DNA of 64,000 bases from Massilia antarctica (lineage in GTDB: Bacteria; Pseudomonadota; Gammaproteobacteria; Burkholderiales; Burkholderiaceae_D). Position 1 is the stretch's first letter. Every line of letters starts with the position of its first letter. Positions 15,401-22,633 of this stretch are shown here, one piece after another. The notes beneath the pieces are model-generated. The model worked only from the letters and a program-made list of their open reading frames with translations. It searched no databases and was not told the origin of the DNA. The position numbers and the translations under genes are program-made. The DNA lies in the NCBI RefSeq assembly GCF_015689335.1, contig NZ_CP065053.1, forward strand, positions 5,952,001 through 6,016,000. Direction: 5' to 3'.

Positions 15401-18165
15401 CACACATGAATGGTGAGCAGCAGGCGCAGCAGGTAGGCGCCGAGCGAGACCACATCGGCCAGCGCGGATGGCTGGTCCTGCTGCTCCAGGATGCGGAACA
15501 ATGGCACGTTTTCACGCACCAGGAAATTGGTGTCGAGCTCCAGCTCGGGCCGGGTGCCTGTTCTCAGGCAGGGGAAGGCGCCCAGCTCCATGCGCATGAG
15601 CTGGTTCCAGGGGTTCGAGGCGCGGGCGTAGGTAAAGCGCTTGGTGCCGAGCATCGGCTGGCCGCTGAATTTGCCGGCGTCCAGGCGCGTGCCGGCCACG
15701 TCGGCGGCGCCGATCACGAGGGCGTACTCGAACAGGCGCACTTCGCCGGCGTGCGAGGCCACGGCCATGGCGTTGTCGTAGCGCGTACGCACGTCGCCCC
15801 ACAACTGGCGGGCCGTCTCGCGCGTAAACGACAAACCGCCGCGCGAGAAGCGCTCGGCGCCCCACTGCCATAAGTCGCGCAAGCCGCGGTTGAGCAGCCA
15901 GGGCAGCAAACTGTTGGACCGGCGCCGCTGCGGCGTGGACGCTTCCCGATGGAAGAAATGCAAGGTGCCCGCCACGCCAGCCTTGAGCAAGGGCGGCGGC
16001 GGCATCTCGCCCGGCACGTCGCGTCGCATTTTCCAGTCGTCCCACTGGGTGGCGTCGAAGATGTCCAAGGTGCTGGTCGCGGGATCGACCTGCAAGGCGC
16101 GCTGGATGGGTACCGCCTTGCCTCCCTGCGGCAGCACCAGGGCGGCCAGGTCGATGGTGGAAAAATGCAGGCTCAGCTCGATTACGCAATGCAGCTTGAC
16201 GCCACCGCGGTCGACCAGGGTGGCCGGGCCGGACATGCGTTCGATGAACTCGGCCGTGGTCGGGCGTGCTGTCTCAGGTTCCTGTTCTGGCCGGAAGCGC
16301 GGCCGGATCACCGGCATTGGTGCGGCGGCCGGCGCCGTACTCCACTCCCATTTCCGTTTCAGCTTGTCGACCGCCCGCAACGCCAGCGCGGTGATGGTCA
16401 GCGCTGGATTGACACCGAGCGCGCCGGGCAGGATGGCGCCGTCGAGCACCATCAGGCCGTCGTACACGGCACCGTCCTCCCCGGCCTGGGCGCGAAACAC
16501 CTCGCCGCAATCGTTGACGACGCCATCGAGCGCGTTCGCGCCGATGGCGCAGCCGCCCAGCGGATGCACGGTCAGCAAGGGCCCGCGCCGGTTCGCCAGC
16601 AGGAATTCCATCGATTCGGGCAGCATTTTCCACAGTGGATTCGGGAGAATGGTGCCGTTCGGACCGGGCCCGGGATTGCCGCTGTCCGGTGCGCCGCCAA
16701 GCACGCGCACCTGGTCCTCGAACAGGGGATGATCGCGCAGCGCCGGCCAGCGTACCCGGATCGCGCCGTCGCCGCTGTCATCGTTCTTGCCGCCGACCAG
16801 TTCGAGCGCGCCGCCGGCGCCGTCGTCGCCCATCACGGCCAGCAGCGCGCTGCGCCGCAGCCGCTCGGGGTCGACCGCGCACGGGTCGCGCTCGTCGGGC
16901 AGGCCGCTATGCGCGCCGCTGTCGCGCCGGCCGAGTTCATGCAGGCTGTTCGCGGTGGTGGCGATTTCCTCGAACAGGCGGCGCAAGGGACCCGGCACCG
17001 CCATGTCCTCGACCAGCAGGTCGCCGAACCGGCCACGCAGGTCGACCATGCCGGTGATCGTCGGCCCGACCTGGCGCTCGCGCGGCGCCACGCTCTCGAC
17101 GGCGACGCCATTGATCTGATCGAGGCCATCGTAGGCGACCGCGATCATGTCGCCGTTGCTGGAAAAATTCTGCCCGATCCTTGCCGAGAACCTGAGCTCC
17201 TCGCACTGGGAGCGCAGCAGGATTTCGGTGGAGCCGAAGGTGCCGGCCGCCAGGATCAGCTTGCGCGCCCGGATCTTGTACGGCAGGTCGCGCCGCGTAC
17301 GCAACTGGGCGTCGGTGTAGTTGACGTGCACGCACCAGGCGCCCAGCCTGGCGTCGCGCTCGATGCGCAGCACCGTGGCCCCGGTGTAGAGTTTCGCGCC
17401 CTGCTTCCATGCCGTGTACAGCAGGTTGGTGTCGAGCGACTCCTTGGCGTTCAGATTGCAGCCGGTGGCGCAGTCGCCACACATGGCGCAGGCCGACAAG
17501 CCCACGCCGCCGGCGCTGGGGCGCTCGCTCATGGCGACCGTGATCGCGGCAGGGCTGAACACGCCATCGTTCGCTTGCAGCCGGCCGGCCATCTTGCGCA
17601 GGGCTTCGTATTTGGCTGGTACCGGGCCGGCGTGCTTGGCTATCGTATTCGCCTCGCCGCCGACGCGCGCGCCCAGGGCGTCGAGCGCCCTGGCGAAGTA
17701 CGGTTCCAGGTCGCCCACCAGCGCGGCCAGTTTCTTGAGCGGCGCCCCGCGCGGGCGCACCATGACACCGGCATTGATCAGCGATCCGCCGCCCAGGCCG
17801 TTGGCGACCAGCGCGCTGACGTCGCTGCCGACGCGCACATCGAACAAGCCCTCGCGCTCGCCGCCCGGAGCGGCCTCGTTGGGCGTGCTGAACCGCACGT
17901 GGCCGGCCAGTTCGCTCATGCGGCCGGGGAAGGAACCCGGCAGGTATTCCTTGCCGCGTTCGAGCACCCAGACCGTCACCGGCTTGCCATCCTTGGCGCT
18001 GCCGGCCAGCCCGGCCGCCGCCACCGCACCGCCGTAGCCGCTGCCGACGATCAGTACGTCGACATCGATCGCCGGCTCGCCCTCCTCTTTCAAGGTGGAA
18101 AACAGCTGTTCAACGCCTTGCGAGAGCCATGCCGGCGCCCGCTTATTGCTGTTCGTCTGGTCCAT
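12478..18165 (-). CDS. GMC oxidoreductase / alpha-beta hydrolase / PhoD-like phosphatase fusion (1895 aa)
   Basis: Three enzyme modules in one chain. (1) Residues ~35-610: FAD-dependent GMC oxidoreductase of cholesterol-oxidase type, with VGSGYGGAV near 42, NGLGGGSLINAG near 122 and HPLGGCAIG near 535. (2) About 960-1330: alpha/beta hydrolase with VVMIHGYSASG near 983 and the nucleophile elbow AHCMGAA, in which the nucleophile position is Cys1066 rather than Ser. (3) About 1530-1895: PhoD-like metallophosphoesterase, with GSCQYPAG near 1540, GDQIYSD near 1580, DDHEIMDNW near 1629 and GDEHLSC near 1792. No signal peptide was seen. It overlaps the upstream kinase gene by 23 bases, so it belongs to a sensor-linked operon. 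A steroid, terpenoid or lipid ester substrate is plausible but not shown. Confidence 0.88.
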   Translation of the reverse strand: MDQTNSNKRAPAWLSQGVEQLFSTLKEEGEPAIDVDVLIVGSGYGGAVAAAGLAGSAKDGKPVTVWVLERGKEYLPGSFPGRMSELAGHVRFSTPNEAAPGGEREGLFDVRVGSDVSALVANGLGGGSLINAGVMVRPRGAPLKKLAALVGDLEPYFARALDALGARVGGEANTIAKHAGPVPAKYEALRKMAGRLQANDGVFSPAAITVAMSERPSAGGVGLSACAMCGDCATGCNLNAKESLDTNLLYTAWKQGAKLYTGATVLRIERDARLGAWCVHVNYTDAQLRTRRDLPYKIRARKLILAAGTFGSTEILLRSQCEELRFSARIGQNFSSNGDMIAVAYDGLDQINGVAVESVAPRERQVGPTITGMVDLRGRFGDLLVEDMAVPGPLRRLFEEIATTANSLHELGRRDSGAHSGLPDERDPCAVDPERLRRSALLAVMGDDGAGGALELVGGKNDDSGDGAIRVRWPALRDHPLFEDQVRVLGGAPDSGNPGPGPNGTILPNPLWKMLPESMEFLLANRRGPLLTVHPLGGCAIGANALDGVVNDCGEVFRAQAGEDGAVYDGLMVLDGAILPGALGVNPALTITALALRAVDKLKRKWEWSTAPAAAPMPVIRPRFRPEQEPETARPTTAEFIERMSGPATLVDRGGVKLHCVIELSLHFSTIDLAALVLPQGGKAVPIQRALQVDPATSTLDIFDATQWDDWKMRRDVPGEMPPPPLLKAGVAGTLHFFHREASTPQRRRSNSLLPWLLNRGLRDLWQWGAERFSRGGLSFTRETARQLWGDVRTRYDNAMAVASHAGEVRLFEYALVIGAADVAGTRLDAGKFSGQPMLGTKRFTYARASNPWNQLMRMELGAFPCLRTGTRPELELDTNFLVRENVPLFRILEQQDQPSALADVVSLGAYLLRLLLTIHVWSLRKPDATPMRAPARLPGIIPGLPHPEITELEVDQLPDGTPVHVRLTRYRCDQQDPDRPPVVMIHGYSASGTTFAHPQVKPNLASYLWKRKRDIWIVDLRTSSGMPHARHPWTFEDAAHADIPAAIDHICRASGFGYLDVVAHCMGAAMISMAILAEPRAGERFAAERRAMNGSIRRLVLSQVGPLVVFSQANIFRAYLLGYLRHLLPLRDFAFRIDGEPGLMDEVIDRLLATTPYPTEEFHVENPWWPWGKADFVRTRHRMDALYGRDFSLCNVDRPVLDHIDDFFGPLSIETVSQAMHFARLKTITNRAGRNVYVSREDIKKRWIFDTMSVHGLDNGLSDPATLGRMDAMFKDTLFAYVTRPMEGFGHQDCFIGRDARKVFAAVDAFIGPESTSLAQYKTSDSPSVDRWALRTPWSGPVRTSVDTPNGFQVGAGSDPAYTRALLVAFIPVKVDGEHYRIWSGTSGDSSKAALWRGLQLYAGAGDDNGWMQFAPARPDGADGLLMLLFYDGKPTFWDNRVDLPQFLHSSLRGRELMGLLRGRRAMSTPPILPGNPLALAAILAELLDFVDKTFDDIVVSIERELASSLATTLVPGLLGFGAGATGKQPARLCFAMGSCQYPAGLLDEEPAFASFQRLSRRLDNEDGTVPAFLLLLGDQIYSDATAGLFDPSALDDRYVQPYEKLFANEHVKSVMRRLPTFMMLDDHEIMDNWEPLAHARRVDPNLTAGRAGYLRFQRTNALVPSLGAAQTPHCLETGMPLRGFAFFIADTRTERMPRSAATAASDSIMSERQFTRLLDWLLVQHRADPERPKFIASPSILVPRRLRAVHGGPGAHCLRSDAWDGYPASMQRLLAHIGGHGMRNVVFLSGDEHLSCTATLLVQPPGAGPAVTIRSFHSSALYAPYPFANSIAEDLADSGDTFDFTDPAGAFPGRFDCKVEEVVYAKGDGFALVTAEQCGGRWDIVCTFDRAAP

Positions 18166-19909
18166 GGCACGCGCTCGCTTGAAGTGCGCTGGCAGCGTTC
18201 AGGGCTTGCCTGAGAACGTCGGCAGCGACGGGTTTGTGAAGCAATGGAAGACCGGCACTGTTCGCTTCGCGCAGGCGGTCGGGTGCGGTGTCGCCGCTGA
18301 TCAGGATGGCGGGCAGGCGCGGGTAGAGCTGGCGCAGCGCCGCCACGGTGGCCAGGCCGTTGTCGCCGTCGCGCAGGCGAAAGTCGACCAGCAGCAAGTC
18401 CGGACACCAGTGCGCGCCCGCCGCCAGCGCTTCCGCGGTGCCGCCGGCCAGGGTGACTTGCGCGCCCATGCCTTGCAGCAAGGCTTGCATGCCGGCGCGC
18501 ACCGAGGCGTCGTCGTCGACCACCAGCACATGGCGGGCCGCGATCGGAGCGGCTGGCGCGGCTGCGCAGCGCGGGCCGGCGACCTGCTGGCCGAGCTGCT
18601 CGCATATCAGGTAAAAGCTGGTGCCGACACCGGGAAACGACACCATTTCCAGGCGCATGCGCAGCAGGTCGGCCAGCCGGCGCACGATCGACAGGCCCAG
18701 GCCGAGGCCCTTGCTCTGGTCGCGCTCGGAATTGCCGAGCTGGTAAAACTCTTCGAACACGCGGTCGTGCTCCGCGTGCGGAATGCCGATGCCGGTGTCG
18801 ACCACGGCCAGCACCACCTGTCCGCCCTGCCCGTCCAGGCTCAGGCTGACCGTGCCGCTGGTGGTGTACTTGATGGCGTTGTCGACCAGATTGCACACCA
18901 GCCGGCCGAGCAGCACTTCATCGGTCACGATCAGCGGCGCGCAGCCGCAGTCGAGCGTCAGCTGCAAGCCCCTGGCCTGGGCGGCCGGCAGGTATTCGTC
19001 GAACACGCACGCGAGAAAAGGCGCCACTTCCAGCTGCGCCGGCCGGACCTGGACGATGCCGGCGTCGAGCTTGGAGACGTCGAGCAAGGCGTCCAGCTGG
19101 CCCGACAGGGTTTGCAGTGCTTGCCCCATGTGGCGCGCGATGTCGCGGCTGGTGTCGTCGAGCGGCTGCATGCCGAGCGCGCCGGCGAACAGGGATAGCG
19201 CATGCACCGGCTGGCGCAAGTCGTGGCTGGCCGAGGCCAGGAAGCGGGTCTTGGCGCGGTTGGCCGCTTCGGCCGCGCTGAGCGCCGTGTTGAGCTGGGC
19301 GTTCAGGCTGGCCTGCTGGAGGCGGATCTCGAACGATTCGCGAAACAGGCGGAACGAGTCGCTGGCCAGGGCGATCAGCACGGCGCCGAACAGGGCCAGG
19401 ATGAGCGCGGTGGCGCCGCCGATCCAGCCGCCATGGCCCATCAGCGCCCATTGGGCCACCAGCGGCGCCATCACCGGCAGCAGGAAGGCGAGGAACACCG
19501 GGCGGTAGCCGGCGGTGGTGGCGACCGAGCCGGCGCACAGCCCCACCAGCAGCAAGGACTGGATGGCGCGCTGGAATTCGGGCAGCGCCGTGAAAAACAG
19601 GAGCGAGAGCGCGTGCGTGCAGCCGTTCAGGGCGCTCAGGGCGATGCAGATTTGCAAGCGGCGCGCGTCGCTCAGGTCCGACAGCGCCGGCAGCCGTCCC
19701 AGGATGATCCAGCGGGCCACCAGCACCAGCGCCACCAGCAGCAGCCAGGCGCCGAGGTACACGGTGGGAATCCGTCCCCATGCCAGGGCGGCGATCATGA
19801 GCGCGCCAAGGAAGACGGGGATCGGCACGCGCCGGCCCTGGCGCGCGAGCAGCCGGAGCAGCTCGGCTTCGAGGCTGTGTGCGGTTGCATCCCTGACTTC
19901 TGACGTCAT
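18143..19909 (-). CDS. Hybrid histidine kinase with C-terminal receiver (588 aa)
   Basis: Membrane sensor kinase. About six hydrophobic segments fill residues ~28-195, with very short periplasmic loops (MASE-like sensor). A coiled linker leads to the HisKA domain with phospho-acceptor His229 (SASHDLRQP), then a HATPase_c domain with the N box (NLVDNAIKY), G1 (DTGIGI) and G2 (GLGLGLSIV), and a receiver domain with Asp509 (LLLVDFRLRD). The ATG at 19909 has AAAGGTGG just upstream; in-frame GTG/ATG codons at 19936 and 19933 are alternatives. It directly precedes and overlaps the GMC fusion gene, and its likely output is the NarL-type regulator at the other end of that gene. Confidence 0.92.
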   Translation of the reverse strand: MTSEVRDATAHSLEAELLRLLARQGRRVPIPVFLGALMIAALAWGRIPTVYLGAWLLLVALVLVARWIILGRLPALSDLSDARRLQICIALSALNGCTHALSLLFFTALPEFQRAIQSLLLVGLCAGSVATTAGYRPVFLAFLLPVMAPLVAQWALMGHGGWIGGATALILALFGAVLIALASDSFRLFRESFEIRLQQASLNAQLNTALSAAEAANRAKTRFLASASHDLRQPVHALSLFAGALGMQPLDDTSRDIARHMGQALQTLSGQLDALLDVSKLDAGIVQVRPAQLEVAPFLACVFDEYLPAAQARGLQLTLDCGCAPLIVTDEVLLGRLVCNLVDNAIKYTTSGTVSLSLDGQGGQVVLAVVDTGIGIPHAEHDRVFEEFYQLGNSERDQSKGLGLGLSIVRRLADLLRMRLEMVSFPGVGTSFYLICEQLGQQVAGPRCAAAPAAPIAARHVLVVDDDASVRAGMQALLQGMGAQVTLAGGTAEALAAGAHWCPDLLLVDFRLRDGDNGLATVAALRQLYPRLPAILISGDTAPDRLREANSAGLPLLHKPVAADVLRQALNAASALQASACHGPDEQQ

Positions 19910-20103
19910 CAAGCCACCTTTTAGCGAACGCATCACAGGTGCGGCGGCGCCCCGGCGGCGCGAATCTCATGACATTACAGCAAGTGGTTTGAAAAGCCAA
20001 CTGGCCAATAGGCCAAGCCTTCAGGCCAGCACGGGGGCCTTGTGTGGGCCTTCCAAGGGAGATATCAAAAGGCGGCGCGGCCAAGGTTGCCTGGCCAAGG
20101 ATG

Positions 20104-20649
20104 TCATCCCGATGCGTACCGGTCCTTGCCATCGGGAAGTACGTATCGTCGACATGCCTCTGCGACGGCACCCATGCATTGGAAATTGCGCTGCGCTTCC
20201 CGCAGCGTCATGTGATTGGGGCCGCTGGGGCGGTCAGGGTCGCTTGTCCCGTCATCTTCCCAAAAGCAGACGCGGCAAATGTCGTACGCACCACTTTCTT
20301 GCAAGCTCCGGTATCCGCAACAGGGGCAAGTCGCCAGCTCCTCAACATCACCCTCGATCGCTTCATCCCATCCCAGGAGGGCGGTCTGTTTTTTCAGATA
20401 TGCGTTGACAACTCCTGTGTACGCGTAAGCCAGGGCAAGTTGCAGAAGAGGATCATAGACCTGGTTTGCCGGGTCCTGCGGTTCGTCGGAGCGTGACATC
20501 ATCAGCTTCAACAGATCGGGAAGACCATCGTAGTCAGGATCATCAGCATCAATGGACCACCAGTCGAGCAACAAGCCCGCTCGCTCCTCGAACGACAGTC
20601 GGGCCAGATCGCGGTGTGCCAACAGCTTGATTGCTTCGTTTCTTGTCAT
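20104..20649 (-). CDS. Cysteine-rich CPCC-family protein (181 aa)
   Basis: The C-terminal half carries the CPCC family signature: CPCCGYRSLQESGAYDIC, VCFWEDDGTSDPDRPSGPNH and LREAQRNFQ. The two Cys pairs (CPCC and CxxC) probably bind a metal such as zinc. The N-terminal ~100 residues are helical with no assigned domain. Proteins of this family are often found near toxin/immunity or stress genes, but the function is not established. It follows the frameshifted gene at 20661-21199 by 11 bases on the same strand, which suggests a former operon. Confidence 0.85.
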   Translation of the reverse strand: MTRNEAIKLLAHRDLARLSFEERAGLLLDWWSIDADDPDYDGLPDLLKLMMSRSDEPQDPANQVYDPLLQLALAYAYTGVVNAYLKKQTALLGWDEAIEGDVEELATCPCCGYRSLQESGAYDICRVCFWEDDGTSDPDRPSGPNHMTLREAQRNFQCMGAVAEACRRYVLPDGKDRYASG

Positions 20650-20660
20650 AGGCCATCATC

Positions 20661-21199
20661 TTAAGCTGCCGCACGCACGCTTACCCTGTCCCCGCCATTA
20701 CAGCATGTCGTTGGGACATGCATTGCCTCGTCGATGTTCGTCCTGGCCGCAACCAGCCTGATATTCGGTCCGTGCTCATCATGGGCGATGACACCATCTT
20801 TAAACGCCGCATGCAAGGTGGTGCGGTGCAGATAAGGTACATGGTCGCCCTCAAAATAGGTCTTGAGCAGCAGCTTTTAAGTCGCTTGTTTCACCACCAT
20901 TGTCTTCGTATAGGAAATCAATTCCCCGATGTTGAGTGCTCGAGATCGTCGGCGATATCACCGAGATAGCTTCGGATGTCGAGCGACGCCGTCGCGGTCG
21001 GATGAACCCACATGAGCCCGAACGCTTCCGCAACGGGAAGCTCGCGCAGATTGCAGTTTGCGGGATCGAGATCCGAATAGACGTTGACGGGTAGCTGAAC
21101 GACATGGCCCAGCATGTCCGGTTGGCGGCCGCGCTCTCGCAGGGCCAACAGCTTGCGCATGAGAGCCACTTGTGTTTCGTGCTTTATTGGAATGGCCAT
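20661..21199 (-). pseudogene. Unknown gene broken by two +1 homopolymer frameshifts
   Basis: Three consecutive minus-strand frames read as one protein. Segment 1 (21199 to about 20928) begins MAIPIKHETQVALMRKLLAL and ends LEHSTSG. Segment 2 (to about 20879) reads IDFLYEDNGGETSD. Segment 3 (to 20661) reads KLLLKTYFEGDHVPYLHRTT and continues to a stop after VSVRAAA. Removing one G from the run at 20924-20927 and one A (T on plus) at 20875-20878 restores an uninterrupted frame of 178 codons plus stop. No family recognised. Both changes are single insertions in 4-base homopolymers, so true decay and assembly error are both possible. Confidence 0.7.
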
Positions 21200-21315
21200 A
21201 TTGTTGTGCCGGCGAGGGCTGCCGCGCCGGCACAAGGTACTCTCACACAAGACCCTGGCCAGCTGTGCGAACGCATGGATCGGATCAAGTTCCCGCGTCC
21301 TCGAGAAAGTGCTGG

Positions 21316-21723
21316 CTAGTCACTGCGCACCACGGTGCCTTGTGCGATAGCGCAGATTTTCTCCACCCCGTCTTGCACCGCATAGATCTCCGCCGAGCAA
21401 ACGGCCTGGCGCTTTCCGACGCTCTTTGCCTGGGCGCGAGCGATCAGATGCGTTCCCGTCGCGGGTCTGACGTAGTTGATCTTGTACTCGGATGTCAGGG
21501 CATTGCCGCCGAGCGCTACGCCACCGGCGAAGGTAATCGCGTTGTCGGCGAGGTAGCTGACCACCCCGCCATGCACGAAACCGTGCTGCTGTTTCAGATT
21601 ATCAGTGATGTCGATGCGGATTTCCGCTTCAGTCGGTCCGGTGCTGACGAGCTTGGCCCCCAGGAATTGGCTGAACGGCTGGGCTTCAAAGATTTCGCGT
21701 GCAATATTGTGAATGTCGGGCAT
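21316..21723 (-). CDS. PaaI-type hotdog thioesterase (135 aa)
   Basis: Small cytoplasmic hotdog-fold protein. The HGGVVSYLADNAITFAGGVAL block (residues ~50-70) matches the PaaI family catalytic region, with the conserved HGG and the acidic residue on the following helix (LADNA). The strands SEYKINYVRPAT and LIARAQAKSVGKRQAVCSAE fit the family. Such enzymes hydrolyse acyl-CoA thioesters, often phenylacetyl- or aromatic-CoA. Length is typical. Its substrate and any partner genes are not evident from the neighbours. Confidence 0.9.
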   Translation of the reverse strand: MPDIHNIAREIFEAQPFSQFLGAKLVSTGPTEAEIRIDITDNLKQQHGFVHGGVVSYLADNAITFAGGVALGGNALTSEYKINYVRPATGTHLIARAQAKSVGKRQAVCSAEIYAVQDGVEKICAIAQGTVVRSD

Positions 21724-21989
21724 GTCAACCTCTTAAAGAAAACGGTAAGAGCCGTGGAAATCGGGGGGCATGCGTTGGCGTACGAGCGCAATTTCAAGCG
21801 CAACAAGCCGAACTGTTGCCGCTCGAATGCCGCTGCCGACATGCGCAGGTATTGGACATATTCATTCGTCTTATCCGCCCCGGCCATCGCGATCAGCTCC
21901 GGTTTGACGGCCTCGCCGGGCCAGCTCCCTCGCAGTCGTTGTGAGGGCAACTGGCCGCATGCCGGCGCTCACCCCGCCGGCACCATCGA

Positions 21990-22553
21990 TCAGGCGCGCG
22001 CGCCCAACTGCCGGCGCCGCATCGCGCCCAGCGCCACCAGGCCGACGCCCATCATCAGGTAGCTGGCCGGCTCGGGCACGACCTGCACCGAACCGTTATC
22101 GGCCCTGACCGCGATCTCGTTCTGGTGGGAGTCCAGGAAAAGCACGTCGGAAAACGTCAGCGCCGCGCTGCCCGCGGAGAGCGCGTTAAGGCTGATATGC
22201 GCCAGGTCGCCGCTGCCGGAAGCACCGGCCCCTGCACCCAGCCGCGTGTTGAACACGAACGAAATCATGCCGGTCGCGTTGTCGATCACGCCGCCGTCGC
22301 TGAAGGTCGGCCCGGCCGTGCCCAGGAAAGCGCCCTCGGCGACACTGTTCGCCTTGAGCAAAGCCGCGTCAAAAGTGAGCGTGAACTGGTAGCCGTACAG
22401 GTCCGCAATGTCGGAAATTCTCACGGCCAGGTCCATCGTCGAGCCCACCGTGGCCGGCGCTGGTGTGGCGCTCAGGGACAGCGTTGGAATAGCAAAAGCC
22501 TGGGTACTGGCGGCCAGCAGCATGGCAGCCAGGCATTTCTTCAAAATCGTCAT
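21990..22553 (-). CDS. Cohesin-domain PEP-CTERM protein (187 aa)
   Basis: Signal peptide (about 1-21, ending AFA) followed by a cohesin-type jelly-roll domain (about 24-160), with the typical opening LSLSATPAPATVGSTMDLAV, then YGYQFTLTFDAALLKANSV, DNATGMISFVFNTRLGAGAG and DLAHISLNAL. The C-terminus has the exosortase signal VPEPASYLMMGVGLVALGAM followed by RRR. In cellulosomes cohesins bind dockerins; here the gene immediately upstream on the same strand (80 bases away) encodes a protease with a dockerin domain. The obvious inference is that this protein displays that protease at the cell surface or in the matrix. Confidence 0.87.
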   Translation of the reverse strand: MTILKKCLAAMLLAASTQAFAIPTLSLSATPAPATVGSTMDLAVRISDIADLYGYQFTLTFDAALLKANSVAEGAFLGTAGPTFSDGGVIDNATGMISFVFNTRLGAGAGASGSGDLAHISLNALSAGSAALTFSDVLFLDSHQNEIAVRADNGSVQVVPEPASYLMMGVGLVALGAMRRRQLGARA

Positions 22554-22633
22554 CGTGTTTATCCTATTGCCCCGAGGGGCGTGTTGTGCGGTAGCGGCCG
22601 GCCGGATGCGCGCACCCGGCCGGCCGCACAGGG

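Noticed and set aside
15949-18213. 754-codon plus-strand frame opposite the GMC domain
   Set aside because: Antisense shadow; Gly/Asp/His/Gln repetition characteristic of reverse-complement GC-rich coding DNA.
21594-21950. 118-codon minus-strand frame overlapping the PaaI gene start
   Set aside because: Its downstream half is out of frame with the real thioesterase; the upstream half has no motif or ribosome binding site.
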